A stretch of 64,000 bases of DNA from Paludibacteraceae bacterium (GTDB taxonomy: Bacteria > Bacteroidota > Bacteroidia > Bacteroidales > Paludibacteraceae), in assembly GCA_905234835.1 (NCBI GenBank), contig CAJOIZ010000001.1, positions 212,357 through 276,356 on the forward strand. Reading direction: 5' to 3'. How positions within the stretch are numbered: the first letter of the stretch is position 1; each line of letters starts with the position of its first letter. This document shows, in pieces, positions 16,639-25,110 of the stretch. Both the position numbers and the translations under genes were made by a program. The notes beneath the pieces are model-generated. The model made no database searches. It was not told the DNA's origin and was given only the letters and a program-made list of their open reading frames with translations.

Positions 16639-18480
16639 GTGAACAACATACGCAACTTCTGCATCATAGCGCATATTGACCACGGCAAGAGCACGCTTGC
16701 CGACCGTATGCTCGAACTCACACACACCATCGACCGCAAACAGATGGACAACCAGGTGTTAGACGACATGGACCTTGAGAAAGAGCGAGGCATCACCATC
16801 AAGAGCCATGCCATACAGATGCAATACCGCCCGTCGTCTTCCGTCAACTCTCAACTCTACACTTTAAACTTGATCGACACTCCGGGGCACGTGGACTTCT
16901 CCTACGAGGTCAGCCGCTCGATTGCCGCGTGCGAAGGCGCGCTGCTTGTGGTGGATGCCACGCAGGGCGTACAGGCGCAGACCATCAGCAACCTCTATCT
17001 CGCCCTTGAGCATGACCTCGAGATTATCCCCGTGATGAACAAGTGCGACATGGACCAGGCGATGCCCGAACGCGTCGAGGAGGAGATAATCGAGCTGCTC
17101 GGCTGCAAGAAAGAGGAGATTCTGCGCTGCTCAGCCAAAACCGGCGAAGGCGTAACCGAGATACTGGATGCCATCGTGGAGCGTATCCCTGCGCCCAAGG
17201 GCGACAGCGAAGCACCGCTGCAATGCCTGGTCTTCGACTCGGTCTTCAACTCCTTCCGAGGCATCATTGCCTATTTCAAAGTGGTCAACGGCACCATCCG
17301 CACCGGCGACCGCGTGCGCTTCGTCCAGACCGGCAAGGAGTACGATGCCGACGAGATTGGCGTGCTCCGTCCGCGCACCAGCGGTTCGACAGGAGCCATG
17401 GCTGCCACAGGCGACGGACTGAGTCCGCGAAACGAACTCAAAGCGGGCGACGTGGGTTACATCGTCTCCGGCATCAAGACCAGCGTGGAAGTCAAGGTGG
17501 GCGACACCATCACCCACGTCAACCGACCCTGCGAACAGGCTATTGACGGCTTCCAGGAAGCCAAACCAATGGTCTTTGCCGGCGTCTATCCCATCGAGGC
17601 GGAGGACTACGAAGACCTGCGTGCATCACTCGAGAAACTCCAACTGAACGATGCCGCACTGTCCTTCCAGCCGGAGAGTTCCGTCGCGCTCGGATTCGGC
17701 TTCCGATGCGGATTCCTCGGACTGCTCCACATGGAGATTATACAGGAGCGCCTTGACCGCGAGTTCGACATGAACGTCATCACCACTGTCCCCAACGTCA
17801 GCTACAACGTCTATCTCAAGGACGGCACCATGAAAGAGGTACACAACCCCGCCGGTATGCCCGACCTGACTGAAATTGACCGCATAGAGGAACCCTACAT
17901 ACGCGCCTCGGTCATCACCACGAGCACTTTTATCGGGCCGATTATGACACTCTGTCTCGGCAAACGGGCGGAATTGGTCAAGCAGGAGTACATCTCCGGC
18001 AACCGTATGGAACTGCTCTTCGATATGCCGCTTGGCGAGATAGTGATTGACTTCTACGACAAACTGAAGAGCATCTCAAAGGGCTATGCCTCGTTCGACT
18101 GGCATACCAACGGCTTCCGTCCGTCCAATCTGGTCAAACTCGACATCCTGCTCAACGGCGAACAGGTGGACGCGCTATCCACGCTCACCCACCGCGACAA
18201 CGCTCTGGACTTCGGCAGACGCATGTGCGAGAAACTGAAGGAGTTGCTGCCCCGTCAGCAGTTCGACATAGCCATTCAGGCGGCAATCGGCGCCAAGATT
18301 ATCGCCCGCGAAACGGTCAAGCAGGTGCGCAAGGACGTGCTGGCGAAGTGTTATGGCGGTGACGTGAGCCGCAAGCGCAAACTGCTGGAGAAGCAGAAAC
18401 GCGGCAAGAAGCGCATGAAGCAGATAGGCAACGTGGAAGTCCCCCAGAAAGCCTTCCTCGCCGTCCTCAAACTCGACTGA
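16639..18480 (+). CDS. lepA: Elongation factor 4 (ribosomal back-translocase LepA)
   Basis: 613-residue translational GTPase. G1 is [10 protein letters not shown]2 RGITIKS, G3 DTPGHVDF, G4 NKCDM and G5 SAKTGEG, followed by domains II, III, V and the LepA-specific C-terminal domain ending in a Lys/Arg-rich segment. Translation starts at a GTG (16639), giving [17 protein letters not shown]. An earlier start would run into the upstream gene. Between G2 and G3 the protein reads [17 protein letters not shown], about four residues longer than I expect for Bacteroidales LepA, and the DNA there is a copy of an intergenic repeat word (16844-16870). Eight bases separate it from the flavin oxidoreductase, so it is read from the same transcript. 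Confidence 0.97.
   Translation: MNNIRNFCIIAHIDHGKSTLADRMLELTHTIDRKQMDNQVLDDMDLEKERGITIKSHAIQMQYRPSSSVNSQLYTLNLIDTPGHVDFSYEVSRSIAACEGALLVVDATQGVQAQTISNLYLALEHDLEIIPVMNKCDMDQAMPERVEEEIIELLGCKKEEILRCSAKTGEGVTEILDAIVERIPAPKGDSEAPLQCLVFDSVFNSFRGIIAYFKVVNGTIRTGDRVRFVQTGKEYDADEIGVLRPRTSGSTGAMAATGDGLSPRNELKAGDVGYIVSGIKTSVEVKVGDTITHVNRPCEQAIDGFQEAKPMVFAGVYPIEAEDYEDLRASLEKLQLNDAALSFQPESSVALGFGFRCGFLGLLHMEIIQERLDREFDMNVITTVPNVSYNVYLKDGTMKEVHNPAGMPDLTEIDRIEEPYIRASVITTSTFIGPIMTLCLGKRAELVKQEYISGNRMELLFDMPLGEIVIDFYDKLKSISKGYASFDWHTNGFRPSNLVKLDILLNGEQVDALSTLTHRDNALDFGRRMCEKLKELLPRQQFDIAIQAAIGAKIIARETVKQVRKDVLAKCYGGDVSRKRKLLEKQKRGKKRMKQIGNVEVPQKAFLAVLKLD
16844..16870 (+). repeat. TCAACTCTCAACTCT word inside lepA
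   Basis: The 15-base word TCAACTCTCAACTCT followed by ACACTTTAAACTTG occurs in frame between the G2 and G3 motifs. The same 15 bases lie in the intergenic array at 52583-52672 and, as degenerate reverse-complement words, at 8360-8430. It encodes VNSQLYTLN. Confidence 0.6.
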
Positions 18481-18702
18481 CGCCCTATACTGACGCCCTC
18501 CCCACACATCCCGACAGACTACTCTACTGACGCACCAAGAGCACTCAGCCTCGCCGCCCCACTCGACTGACCACCTGACGACCACTCAACGGATTACCCG
18601 ACAGACCTTTCGACCGATCACCCGACTGAGTCCTTAATTCCTTTGCCTCGACTAATAGTCGTAGGCCATTGTCGCCATTCCCCGCCCGAGCCACAAGAAC
18701 AC

Positions 18703-19004
18703 CCAACACGCAGTCACTACATGAAAGTCCGGTGGACTTTTATGGTTGCAGACAATGGCGAGGATGCTAACGTCCCCAACACGCAGTGATCAACACTCCG
18801 TCGCAAACACGCAGTCACTAACACGCAGTCATCAACATTCACTCGCTAACACGCGGTAACTAACAGCCGAAGGCTGACCAACACGCAGTGACCAAACAGC
18901 AAGCAAGTACGATAAAAACACGACAACGACACGATAACGAGTCGATAACGACACGATAACGACACGATAACGAGACGGCAACGACATGATAACGGACGCT
19001 CATT
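18703..19004. repeat. Modular intergenic repeat block, copy 2
   Basis: In reverse orientation to copy 1: words around CAACACGCAGTCACTA, the spacer ACAGCAAGCAAGTACG (18896-18911), an array of ACGATAACGAGTCGATAACG words, and the end AACGGACGCTCATTT. A palindromic repeat copy (18720-18749) is inserted near its start. The preceding 18481-18700 has loose CGACTGACC / CCCGACAGACC words and no gene. Confidence 0.75.
18720..18749. repeat. Interspersed palindromic repeat, copy 3
   Basis: Reverse-complement copy of the word at 5070-5099, core AAAGTCCGGTGGACTTT followed by TATGGTTGC. A decayed relative (GGCTTTTATAGCTGCGGACA) lies near 19150. Confidence 0.7.
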
Positions 19005-19189
19005 TCACCGATAGATAAAGCATGTTCGACCATACCCGCACCGTAGTTTTACCGCACGAAACCAATAAATTTGAAAATTGCAATTTGAAATCATAGATGT
19101 TTCTTCCGTCCCCTTATGCTCTCCTCCCGCATCCTATACCGCTTCCTGTTGGCTTTTATAGCTGCGGACAATAGCGAGGATAGCCATCG

Positions 19190-19395
19190 TCCCCAACACG
19201 CAGTCTATACCATAAATTTGCAATTTGCAATTTGAAACTTGAAATCATAAATAATAAACCATAAATCATAAACATGAACACTCCCCAACACGCAGTAACT
19301 AACACGCAGTCACCAACACGTAGTAACCAACACGCAGTAACCAATAGTGCAACCAACTAACATTCATTCACCAACACGCAGTCACCAACAGCGTA
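19190..19395. repeat. Second CAACACGCAGT word array with AT-rich words
   Basis: Words CCAACACGCAGTAACTAA and CCAACACGTAGTAACCAA alternate with AT-rich words (AATTTGCAATTTGCAATTTG, AAACCATAAATCATAAAC). There is no gene in 18481-19574, about 1.1 kb, only repeats and the promoter below. Confidence 0.7.
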
Positions 19396-19534
19396 GTTAT
19401 TTGGAATGAAATAGATAAATGTTAAATCAAATCTATTGACACAAATTCTCGCTGCAACCAACTAATTCTCAACAAATTCAAGGACAACTCCATTATTTTT
19501 TAGTGGACACTAATGATATCTCATTCTTTTGTAG

Positions 19535-19542
19535 TAATTTTG
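19535..19542 (+). promoter_or_regulatory. -7 element before the TIR cluster
   Basis: TAATTTTG followed by CACGC, 33 bases before the first TIR gene. A convincing -33 TTTG at the right distance is missing, so this is only a candidate. Confidence 0.4.
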
Positions 19543-19574
19543 CACGCAAAATTTTTATCTAACACGGACACAAT

Positions 19575-19964
19575 ATGGCAAAGGAAATTTTTATATCGTA
19601 TAGTCGGAAGGATTTTGACAAGGTACATGACAAACTAATGGAAGGTCTACACAAGCGGTTCCAAAATAGTACACATCGCGAAAAGTCTACTCGGGAATTA
19701 GCAGAAGAAGGAGATGCTGAAGCACAGTTTAATAAAGGATGTTTATATTACAGCGAAGGTGATTTCCTCGAGGCCTCCAAATGGTTCTTAAAAGCGGCAA
19801 ATCAAGGTCACGTATCGTCACAATACTATTTAGGGTTGTTTTATGAAGATGGCAAAGGTGTACAACAAGACCATATTCAAGCCGTATATTGGTATCGAAA
19901 GGCTGCTGAGCAAGGAGATGCTAATGCAATCAAGTGGCTGAAAGCACGCAATATCGATTATTAA
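19575..19964 (+). CDS. Internally deleted TIR-Sel1 protein
   Basis: 129 residues. The first 17 residues (MAKEIFISYSRKDFDKV) and the 3' half are nearly identical in DNA to the full-length gene at 20184. The TIR core (about 95 residues, including the catalytic Glu region) is missing: FDKV joins directly to HDKLMEGLHKRF, and only about two Sel1 units remain against six. The frame is intact, so it may still be made, either as a Sel1-only partner or as a decaying duplicate. It cannot be an active NADase. The 183-base segment after it is flanked by 17-base inverted repeats. Confidence 0.75.
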   Translation: MAKEIFISYSRKDFDKVHDKLMEGLHKRFQNSTHREKSTRELAEEGDAEAQFNKGCLYYSEGDFLEASKWFLKAANQGHVSSQYYLGLFYEDGKGVQQDHIQAVYWYRKAAEQGDANAIKWLKARNIDY

Positions 19965-20147
19965 TTTAAGTTTCGCAAGTTCGTTTAGCCCTGTTGTGAT
20001 GGGACATCCGGTAAAATTGCTAACGATGCAATGTGGACTACAAGAATTGACAAATTGTTCAGATTGTTTCACATTCATGGAGTACACGGTTTTATATTCT
20101 AAAATAAGAAGTTGTTATACAATTCTTTACAACTTACGAAACTTAAA
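19965..20147. repeat. 183-base segment bounded by 17-base inverted repeats
   Basis: TTTAAGTTTCGCAAGTT (19965-19981) and, inverted, AACTTACGAAACTTAAA (20131-20147), with 16 of 17 positions complementary. The inside has no open frame of note and no clear promoter. The segment begins right after the stop of the deleted TIR gene and ends 36 bases before the full TIR gene. It could be a small MITE or an invertible segment. Confidence 0.65.
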
Positions 20148-20183
20148 TAAATTATTGTAAAAACATTGTGGCATATAAACACT

Positions 20184-21308
20184 ATGGCAAAGGAAATTTT
20201 TATATCGTATAGTCGGAAGGATTTTGACAAGGTAAAAGCGATCAAGGACGAGATTGACCGCGAATTGGGTATCGACTGCTGGATGGATCTGGATGGTATC
20301 GAGAGTGGCGAGCAGTTTGAGGATGTTATCATATCTGCTATAATAGCTCATGATACTATGCTCTTCATGCTCAGCCCAAATTCAATGGAGAGCGAATACG
20401 CATTGGATGAATTGAATTTTGCTAAAAGAAAAGGGAAACGTATTGTGCTGCTATTCGTTGAACCTTGCCAAATGACTGACAAGTTCTGTTTTAAATACAG
20501 CAAATATGACACAATTGAATGGAATGATCCGTTGCAGCATGACAAACTAATGGGAAATTTGCACAAGTGGTTCCCCAATAGTACACGACGCGAAAATACC
20601 ATTCCGGAATCAGCGGAAGAAGGAAGTGTAGAAGCACAGTATAATAAAGGATGTGAATATTACAGCGAAGGAGATTTCCTTGAGGCCTCCAAATGGTTCT
20701 TAAAAGCGGCAAATCAAGGTCATGTATTGTCACAATACTATTTAGGGTGGCTTTATAATAATGGCAAAGGAGTACTACAAGACTATATTCAAGCCGTCTA
20801 TTGGTATAAAAAAGCTGCTGAGCAAGGAGATGCTGATGCACAATATAATTTGGGGGTTTGTTATGCTCAAGGGCATGGCGTAAAACAGGATTATACCCAA
20901 GCTGTTTATTGGTATCGAAAGGCTGCTGAACAAGGAAATGCTACCGCACAATGTAATTTGGGGTATTGTTATGAAATTGGCAAGGGCGTACAACAAGACT
21001 ATACCCAAGCGGTTTATTGGTATCGAAAGGCAGCTGAACAAGGAAATGCTACCGCACAATATAATTTGGGGGTTTGTTATGCTCAAGGGCATGGCGTAAA
21101 ACAGGATTATACCCAAGCTGTTTATTGGTATCGAAAGGCTGCTGAGCAAGGAGATGCTGATGCACAATGTAATTTGGGGTATCGTTACAGAAATGGCGAA
21201 GGAGTACAACAAGACTATACCCAAGCTGTTTATTGGTATAAAAAAGCTGCTGAGCAAGGATATGCTGATGCAATCAAGTGGCTGAAAGCACACAATATCA
21301 ATTATTAA
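20184..21308 (+). CDS. TIR-Sel1 repeat protein
   Basis: 374 residues from the Met of MAKEIFISYSRKDF. Residues 1-130 are a TIR domain: IFISYSRKDFDKV, GIDCWMDLDGIESGEQFEDVI, LFMLSPNSMESEYALDELNFA (the Glu of the DEL segment is the likely NADase Glu) and KRIVLLFV. Residues about 155-370 are six Sel1 repeats of 36 residues such as YNLGVCYAQGHGVKQDY with AVYWYRKAAEQG. Several 108-base units are almost identical in DNA, with a 216-base period, so they expanded recently. TIR enzymes split or cyclise NAD+ in immunity. Sel1 repeats bind proteins and may be the sensor part. Two bases separate it from the Macro-TIR gene, so they are one operon. Confidence 0.9.
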   Translation: MAKEIFISYSRKDFDKVKAIKDEIDRELGIDCWMDLDGIESGEQFEDVIISAIIAHDTMLFMLSPNSMESEYALDELNFAKRKGKRIVLLFVEPCQMTDKFCFKYSKYDTIEWNDPLQHDKLMGNLHKWFPNSTRRENTIPESAEEGSVEAQYNKGCEYYSEGDFLEASKWFLKAANQGHVLSQYYLGWLYNNGKGVLQDYIQAVYWYKKAAEQGDADAQYNLGVCYAQGHGVKQDYTQAVYWYRKAAEQGNATAQCNLGYCYEIGKGVQQDYTQAVYWYRKAAEQGNATAQYNLGVCYAQGHGVKQDYTQAVYWYRKAAEQGDADAQCNLGYRYRNGEGVQQDYTQAVYWYKKAAEQGYADAIKWLKAHNINY

Positions 21309-21310
21309 CC

Positions 21311-22396
21311 ATGACACGGATAAACAGAGAATATAAGATTCACTCCTCAGCGCTGAGTATTTGCTTTGGAGATATTACTACTTCATCGGCAGAAGTGATA
21401 GTCAGCAGTGACGACACGCTATGTACGATGGGGGGAGGTGTATCCGGAGCGATTAAGCGCGCAGGAGGCGAACAGATATATAATGATGTTCAAAAATGTA
21501 TTCCTGCTGCGTTAGGTGATGTTGTGATTACTACCGCCGGTATTCTTCCACAAAAATACGTTTTCCATTGTGTCACATTGGATTATTATGCAGCTCCTCC
21601 TGAGGACGACTTGCGGGATTATATCATTCGCTCCGCAATGGAGAAATGTATGAAGATGCTGGCACCGCTTAATGTGTCTTCTATTGCGTTTCCGGTTATT
21701 GGTACCGGACTGGCCCGTTTCTCTTTAGAGAAAGTGTGTGTTAATATGGTGGAAGTAATAACGGAGTTCCTGTTTAACACGAATAAATCTTACCGCATCG
21801 AGATATTTTTGTTCAAGCAGCCGACAGAACAGAATATCATGGAATCATTGTCGCTTTTTGAGGCGGTGGCTAAGGCGATAGACCGTTATCAGTATAAGGC
21901 GGAGAACCATCTTCCTACAGCCTCTAAACCAAGCGCTCCGATGCCAGTCAATCATCTGAAAATGGCGGTTCAATCCCCTTTGGAAGCGCATGATGTCTTT
22001 GTTTCCTATTCGCGTAAGAATATGGATTTGGCGATGCTTTTCTGCCAGCAGTTGGATGAAATGGGGATACGTTATTGGTTTGATATAGATGGTTCCTACA
22101 GCGGGGAAAACTTCAAGGATGTGCTGGTGGATGCCATTGACAATACGCGGATTATGGTGTTCCTCTCGTCTAAGGAGTCCAATGAATCGCTCAATGTGCG
22201 TAAAGAAATCAGTTTGGCTGTTTCGGGAAGAAAGCGTATCTTACCGGTCCGATTGGATGATACGCCGTATGCAAAATGTATTCGGTATGACTTAAGTGAT
22301 ATCGATTGGATTGATTATACTCCGGAGAATCATGATTCGGTAATGCAGAAATTCCGTCTATGCATACAAATGTATCTTCAAGGGACTCAATCGTAA
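21311..22396 (+). CDS. Macro domain-TIR fusion protein
   Basis: 361 residues. Residues 1-170 are a macro domain: GDITTSSAEVIVSSDD, GGGVSGAIKRAGG, PAALGDVVITTAG and AFPVIGTGLARF, the ADP-ribose binding loops. Residues about 227-361 are a TIR domain: DVFVSYSRKNMDLA, YWFDIDGSYSGENFKDVLVDAI, VFLSSKESNESLNVRKEISLA and RILPVRLDD. In Thoeris-like defence a TIR enzyme makes an ADP-ribose-type signal, and in one known type the receiver has a macro domain. Here the receiver-type domain is fused to a second TIR, next to other TIR genes. The start ATG at 21311 is two bases after the preceding stop. I infer an NAD-derived signal relay, not shown by sequence. Confidence 0.88.
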   Translation: MTRINREYKIHSSALSICFGDITTSSAEVIVSSDDTLCTMGGGVSGAIKRAGGEQIYNDVQKCIPAALGDVVITTAGILPQKYVFHCVTLDYYAAPPEDDLRDYIIRSAMEKCMKMLAPLNVSSIAFPVIGTGLARFSLEKVCVNMVEVITEFLFNTNKSYRIEIFLFKQPTEQNIMESLSLFEAVAKAIDRYQYKAENHLPTASKPSAPMPVNHLKMAVQSPLEAHDVFVSYSRKNMDLAMLFCQQLDEMGIRYWFDIDGSYSGENFKDVLVDAIDNTRIMVFLSSKESNESLNVRKEISLAVSGRKRILPVRLDDTPYAKCIRYDLSDIDWIDYTPENHDSVMQKFRLCIQMYLQGTQS

Positions 22397-22439
22397 GCAG
22401 GAACGAATTTAAAATAAAACTATTATCCTTAGACCACAA

Positions 22440-24323
22440 ATGGCACGTATATTCATTTCATACAAACGCGCGGATAAGGACGTCGTATTTCCTATCAAAG
22501 ACCAGATTGAAGCCGCTATCGGCGAGCCGTGTTGGATAGATTTGGATGGCATTGAGAGCGATGCCCAATTTGAGCATGTGATTATTAATGCTATCGACAA
22601 GGCAGAGGTGTTCCTGTTTATGTACTCAAAGACGCATTACCTGATTACTGATTATGCAAACGATTGGACTGTCAAGGAAATTCGTTATGCCGATGCAATG
22701 GGTAAGCGCATCGTCTTTGTTAATCTGGATCAATCACCACTTGAAAAATGGTTCTTGTTTAATTTTTCCGGGAAACAACAAATAGATGCCACTTCGGAGA
22801 GTGCATTCGCCCGTCTAATGGATGATATGAAAGAGTGGTTAAGTATCAGTTCTTCTGAAAATCAGACTCGGAAGATCACAGCCAATACCTATTCAATCCG
22901 TCTTTCAGTAGATGAAACATGTGAACTATTTGTGGATGATGTCAAAAAGCGAAAAATCAAGGCTAATTCTCAATCTGTTGTTGAGGGATTTGTTATAGGA
23001 CAAAAATATCAACTCTCATTTCGCTCTTTGGCGCGAGCAAATAGTGTCATCAATATCGATTGTTCTCAAATGAGCGTAGGCCCAAATCAAATTTTTGACA
23101 TGCAGATTTCTTTTGAGGAAAAACGCCGAAAAGAAGAGGAAAAAGCAAAAGCAAAAAAACAAGCCGCCAAGCAAGAGAAAGAACGCGAACGAGAACGTGA
23201 TGGTTTTTTACAACAAGCCCTAAGTGTATATGACGAACACGATAAGGCATCTGATGGTTTTTTCCGAGTAAAGAAAGACAAGTTATATGGCTTTGTCAAC
23301 GAAGATGGCTTCGAAATCGTGCCATGCATGTACGATAACGCCTCGTATTTCTTTGGACCTTATGCCACAGTTTGCCAGAATAACAAATGGGGAGTTGTTG
23401 ACCGGTATGGACAAATTGTTTTGGACTTGGTTTCAGATTGCCCTTGTTGGTCAATTAGTGATGGTAAGTATATTATTGTTGGTAAACAGGGTAAATTCGC
23501 AATCACGACTCTCGAAAAAGGTTTTCCGAATGCTTTCCCGTATAATGAAGTTTCTTTAGTTGCTAATTATATTGACGTATTTTGGGTGAGAGATGAAAAA
23601 GGATGGAAACTAATATCCCTGTCTGATATGCAGATCCCTTTTACGATGATAGTTAGCGATATTAAGACTCATTGTATAACATTAGACTTCCACGATCATT
23701 ACGATCAATACTTTTTCTCCTCTAAACATTTAGGTGAAGGAATACGTCTTGCATATTTGCCGATGTGCGTAAAAAGTGCTTATACAAACCGTTGGGGAAT
23801 AATCAATACGCAATTAAAACTCTCTATTCCCTTTGTCGATGAAATGGCAGATAATTTTATAAGCCACGATAAACGCAAAGTCATTCAAACCAACAATAAA
23901 CAAGGCATCGCTGATGCTGAGAAAGGAGTCTTTATAGTACCGTGTGTTCACGATAGGATTGAACGTGTTGATTTCGAAGGATATATTGAAGACTTCTATC
24001 AAGTCATGGATGATTTAAGTGTAACTGGTCAATCCTCTCATTTTTGTTATGGAGGGAGACAGGGTATTGTTGATATTGATGGTAACACGGTTGTGCCGAT
24101 GAATTATCAATACATAATGGAGCGTGGTGATGCAAATCGAGACTTAGTTAATTTTGCTTGTCTTTTAGCTCCCGATTTTAGAAGTGGTCAAGATAGCAAC
24201 GGGGATAGTTCTTGGTTTAAATTTAACCCCGACAAAGCATTCGTCCATGTGTACGACATCAAAGGCAATCTAATTGAGAAAACCCCTTACCGCCAAAATA
24301 AGTATTTTGGTTGGTATTTATAA
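22440..24323 (+). CDS. TIR-coiled coil-WG repeat protein
   Basis: 627 residues. The TIR domain spans residues 1-140 (ARIFISYKRADKDVVFPIKDQI, EPCWIDLDGIESDAQFEHVI, VFLFMYSKTHYLITDY, WTVKEIRYADAMGKRIVFV). A small beta domain with an RLSVDETCELFVDD start (about 160-222) follows, then a highly charged Lys/Glu/Arg helix (about 225-260) and several WG-type repeats to the end (KLYGFVNEDGFEIVPCMYD, NKWGVVDRYG, NRWGIINTQLKLSIP, GRQGIVDIDGNTVVPM). WG repeats are beta-propeller-like and probably mediate binding. Third TIR gene in a row, 43 bases after Macro-TIR. A WG protein without TIR lies at 35426. Confidence 0.87.
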   Translation: MARIFISYKRADKDVVFPIKDQIEAAIGEPCWIDLDGIESDAQFEHVIINAIDKAEVFLFMYSKTHYLITDYANDWTVKEIRYADAMGKRIVFVNLDQSPLEKWFLFNFSGKQQIDATSESAFARLMDDMKEWLSISSSENQTRKITANTYSIRLSVDETCELFVDDVKKRKIKANSQSVVEGFVIGQKYQLSFRSLARANSVINIDCSQMSVGPNQIFDMQISFEEKRRKEEEKAKAKKQAAKQEKERERERDGFLQQALSVYDEHDKASDGFFRVKKDKLYGFVNEDGFEIVPCMYDNASYFFGPYATVCQNNKWGVVDRYGQIVLDLVSDCPCWSISDGKYIIVGKQGKFAITTLEKGFPNAFPYNEVSLVANYIDVFWVRDEKGWKLISLSDMQIPFTMIVSDIKTHCITLDFHDHYDQYFFSSKHLGEGIRLAYLPMCVKSAYTNRWGIINTQLKLSIPFVDEMADNFISHDKRKVIQTNNKQGIADAEKGVFIVPCVHDRIERVDFEGYIEDFYQVMDDLSVTGQSSHFCYGGRQGIVDIDGNTVVPMNYQYIMERGDANRDLVNFACLLAPDFRSGQDSNGDSSWFKFNPDKAFVHVYDIKGNLIEKTPYRQNKYFGWYL

Positions 24324-24758
24324 TAAAGCGAGTTCGATATAAGAAATATACTGAAATACAGCAAAATAACAAAGAGGACTTGCACAGTGCTTATCCGAAG
24401 ATAACGAAAGTTGACAACGCCTCGTACCCAATCGGCTGACGTCATGGTTCTTTTGTGTGCAGGAAGGGATAGTGATAGCCGGGCGGGAGTACAGCGGCTT
24501 GGAGACATGTCCCGGCGGGACACCGAACACTTTGCACCAGCACACGTATTGATTCTCAGCCCATAGGAGTATGATGCGGGCAAGCGACATGTCCCCCCGC
24601 ACCGAGTGTATGGTGATAAACCGAATGACGTAGGACACATGCGCTCCCTCGCACTAAATGTAGAAAGAGAGTCAACGTTGCCATTCCGCACCGCAAGTAA
24701 ACTTACCCGACAAAATATAAGGGGATTTCACCTACGTAAAAAAATCTGCTTCATATCT
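24324..24758. other. Interval without a supported gene
   Basis: Opposing short frames exist, none with recognisable sequence. A word GACATGTCCC...CACCGA occurs twice (about 24513 and 24588). On the minus strand CCATGACGTCAGCC at about 24437-24450 recalls the CATGACGT word of the structured leaders, but no helices like theirs follow. Confidence 0.4.
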
Positions 24759-24788
24759 TTTGCATTTAGAAATTTGATTGTACCTTTG
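24759..24788 (+). promoter_or_regulatory. Promoter of the vWA/tubulin operon
   Basis: TTTG (24759-24762), 18 bases, TACCTTTG (24781-24788). The transcript would carry a 320-base leader before the first vWA gene, with a 28-codon frame at 24796-24882 and the PH-like fragment at 24906. Confidence 0.65.
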
Positions 24789-24905
24789 CGGCGGAATGGA
24801 TGCATTGCACGATGTGTGTATGAAACGCATTCATTTCGCGGAATCTATCTATGCCGGATATTGTGGGAACAGAAGTCACTAACGTAACCTAATTTCAAAG
24901 GCACG

Positions 24906-25076
24906 GTGGTCGGTTATCGCAAGATGGTAGTTCCGCGTGCTCAAATCGCGAGCGTGTATATCGGCTCGGGGCTGCTTTTTGCAGATGTGGTATTATCTAC
25001 CACGGGAAGCGGTGAGTTACGCGCGTGCGGATTTAGAAAACGCGATGCACGTGAGATAGTAAGGTTGTTGACCTAA
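24906..25076 (+). pseudogene. PH-domain-like fragment before the vWA/tubulin genes
   Basis: From a GTG (24906) or ATG (24924) a 50-56 residue frame reads MVVPRAQIASVYIGSG, LLFADVVLSTTGSGEL, RACGFRKRDAREIVRLLT and stops at 25074. This looks like the C-terminal half of a bacterial PH-type (YdbS/bPH) domain: a proline-starting strand, IASV, a beta hairpin and a final helix. An in-frame stop closes it upstream, so the N-terminal half is missing. It ends 34 bases before the vWA gene. It is either a remnant or a very small functional protein. I base the family on pattern only. Confidence 0.45.
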
Positions 25077-25110
25077 GTGCTTAAAAAGAGAATTAAAACA
25101 AACAATATTT

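Noticed and set aside
24318..24638. Minus-strand frame of about 106 codons
   Set aside because: Overlaps another frame of similar length, lacks recognisable motifs or a ribosome binding site and has odd composition (Cys/Trp-rich).
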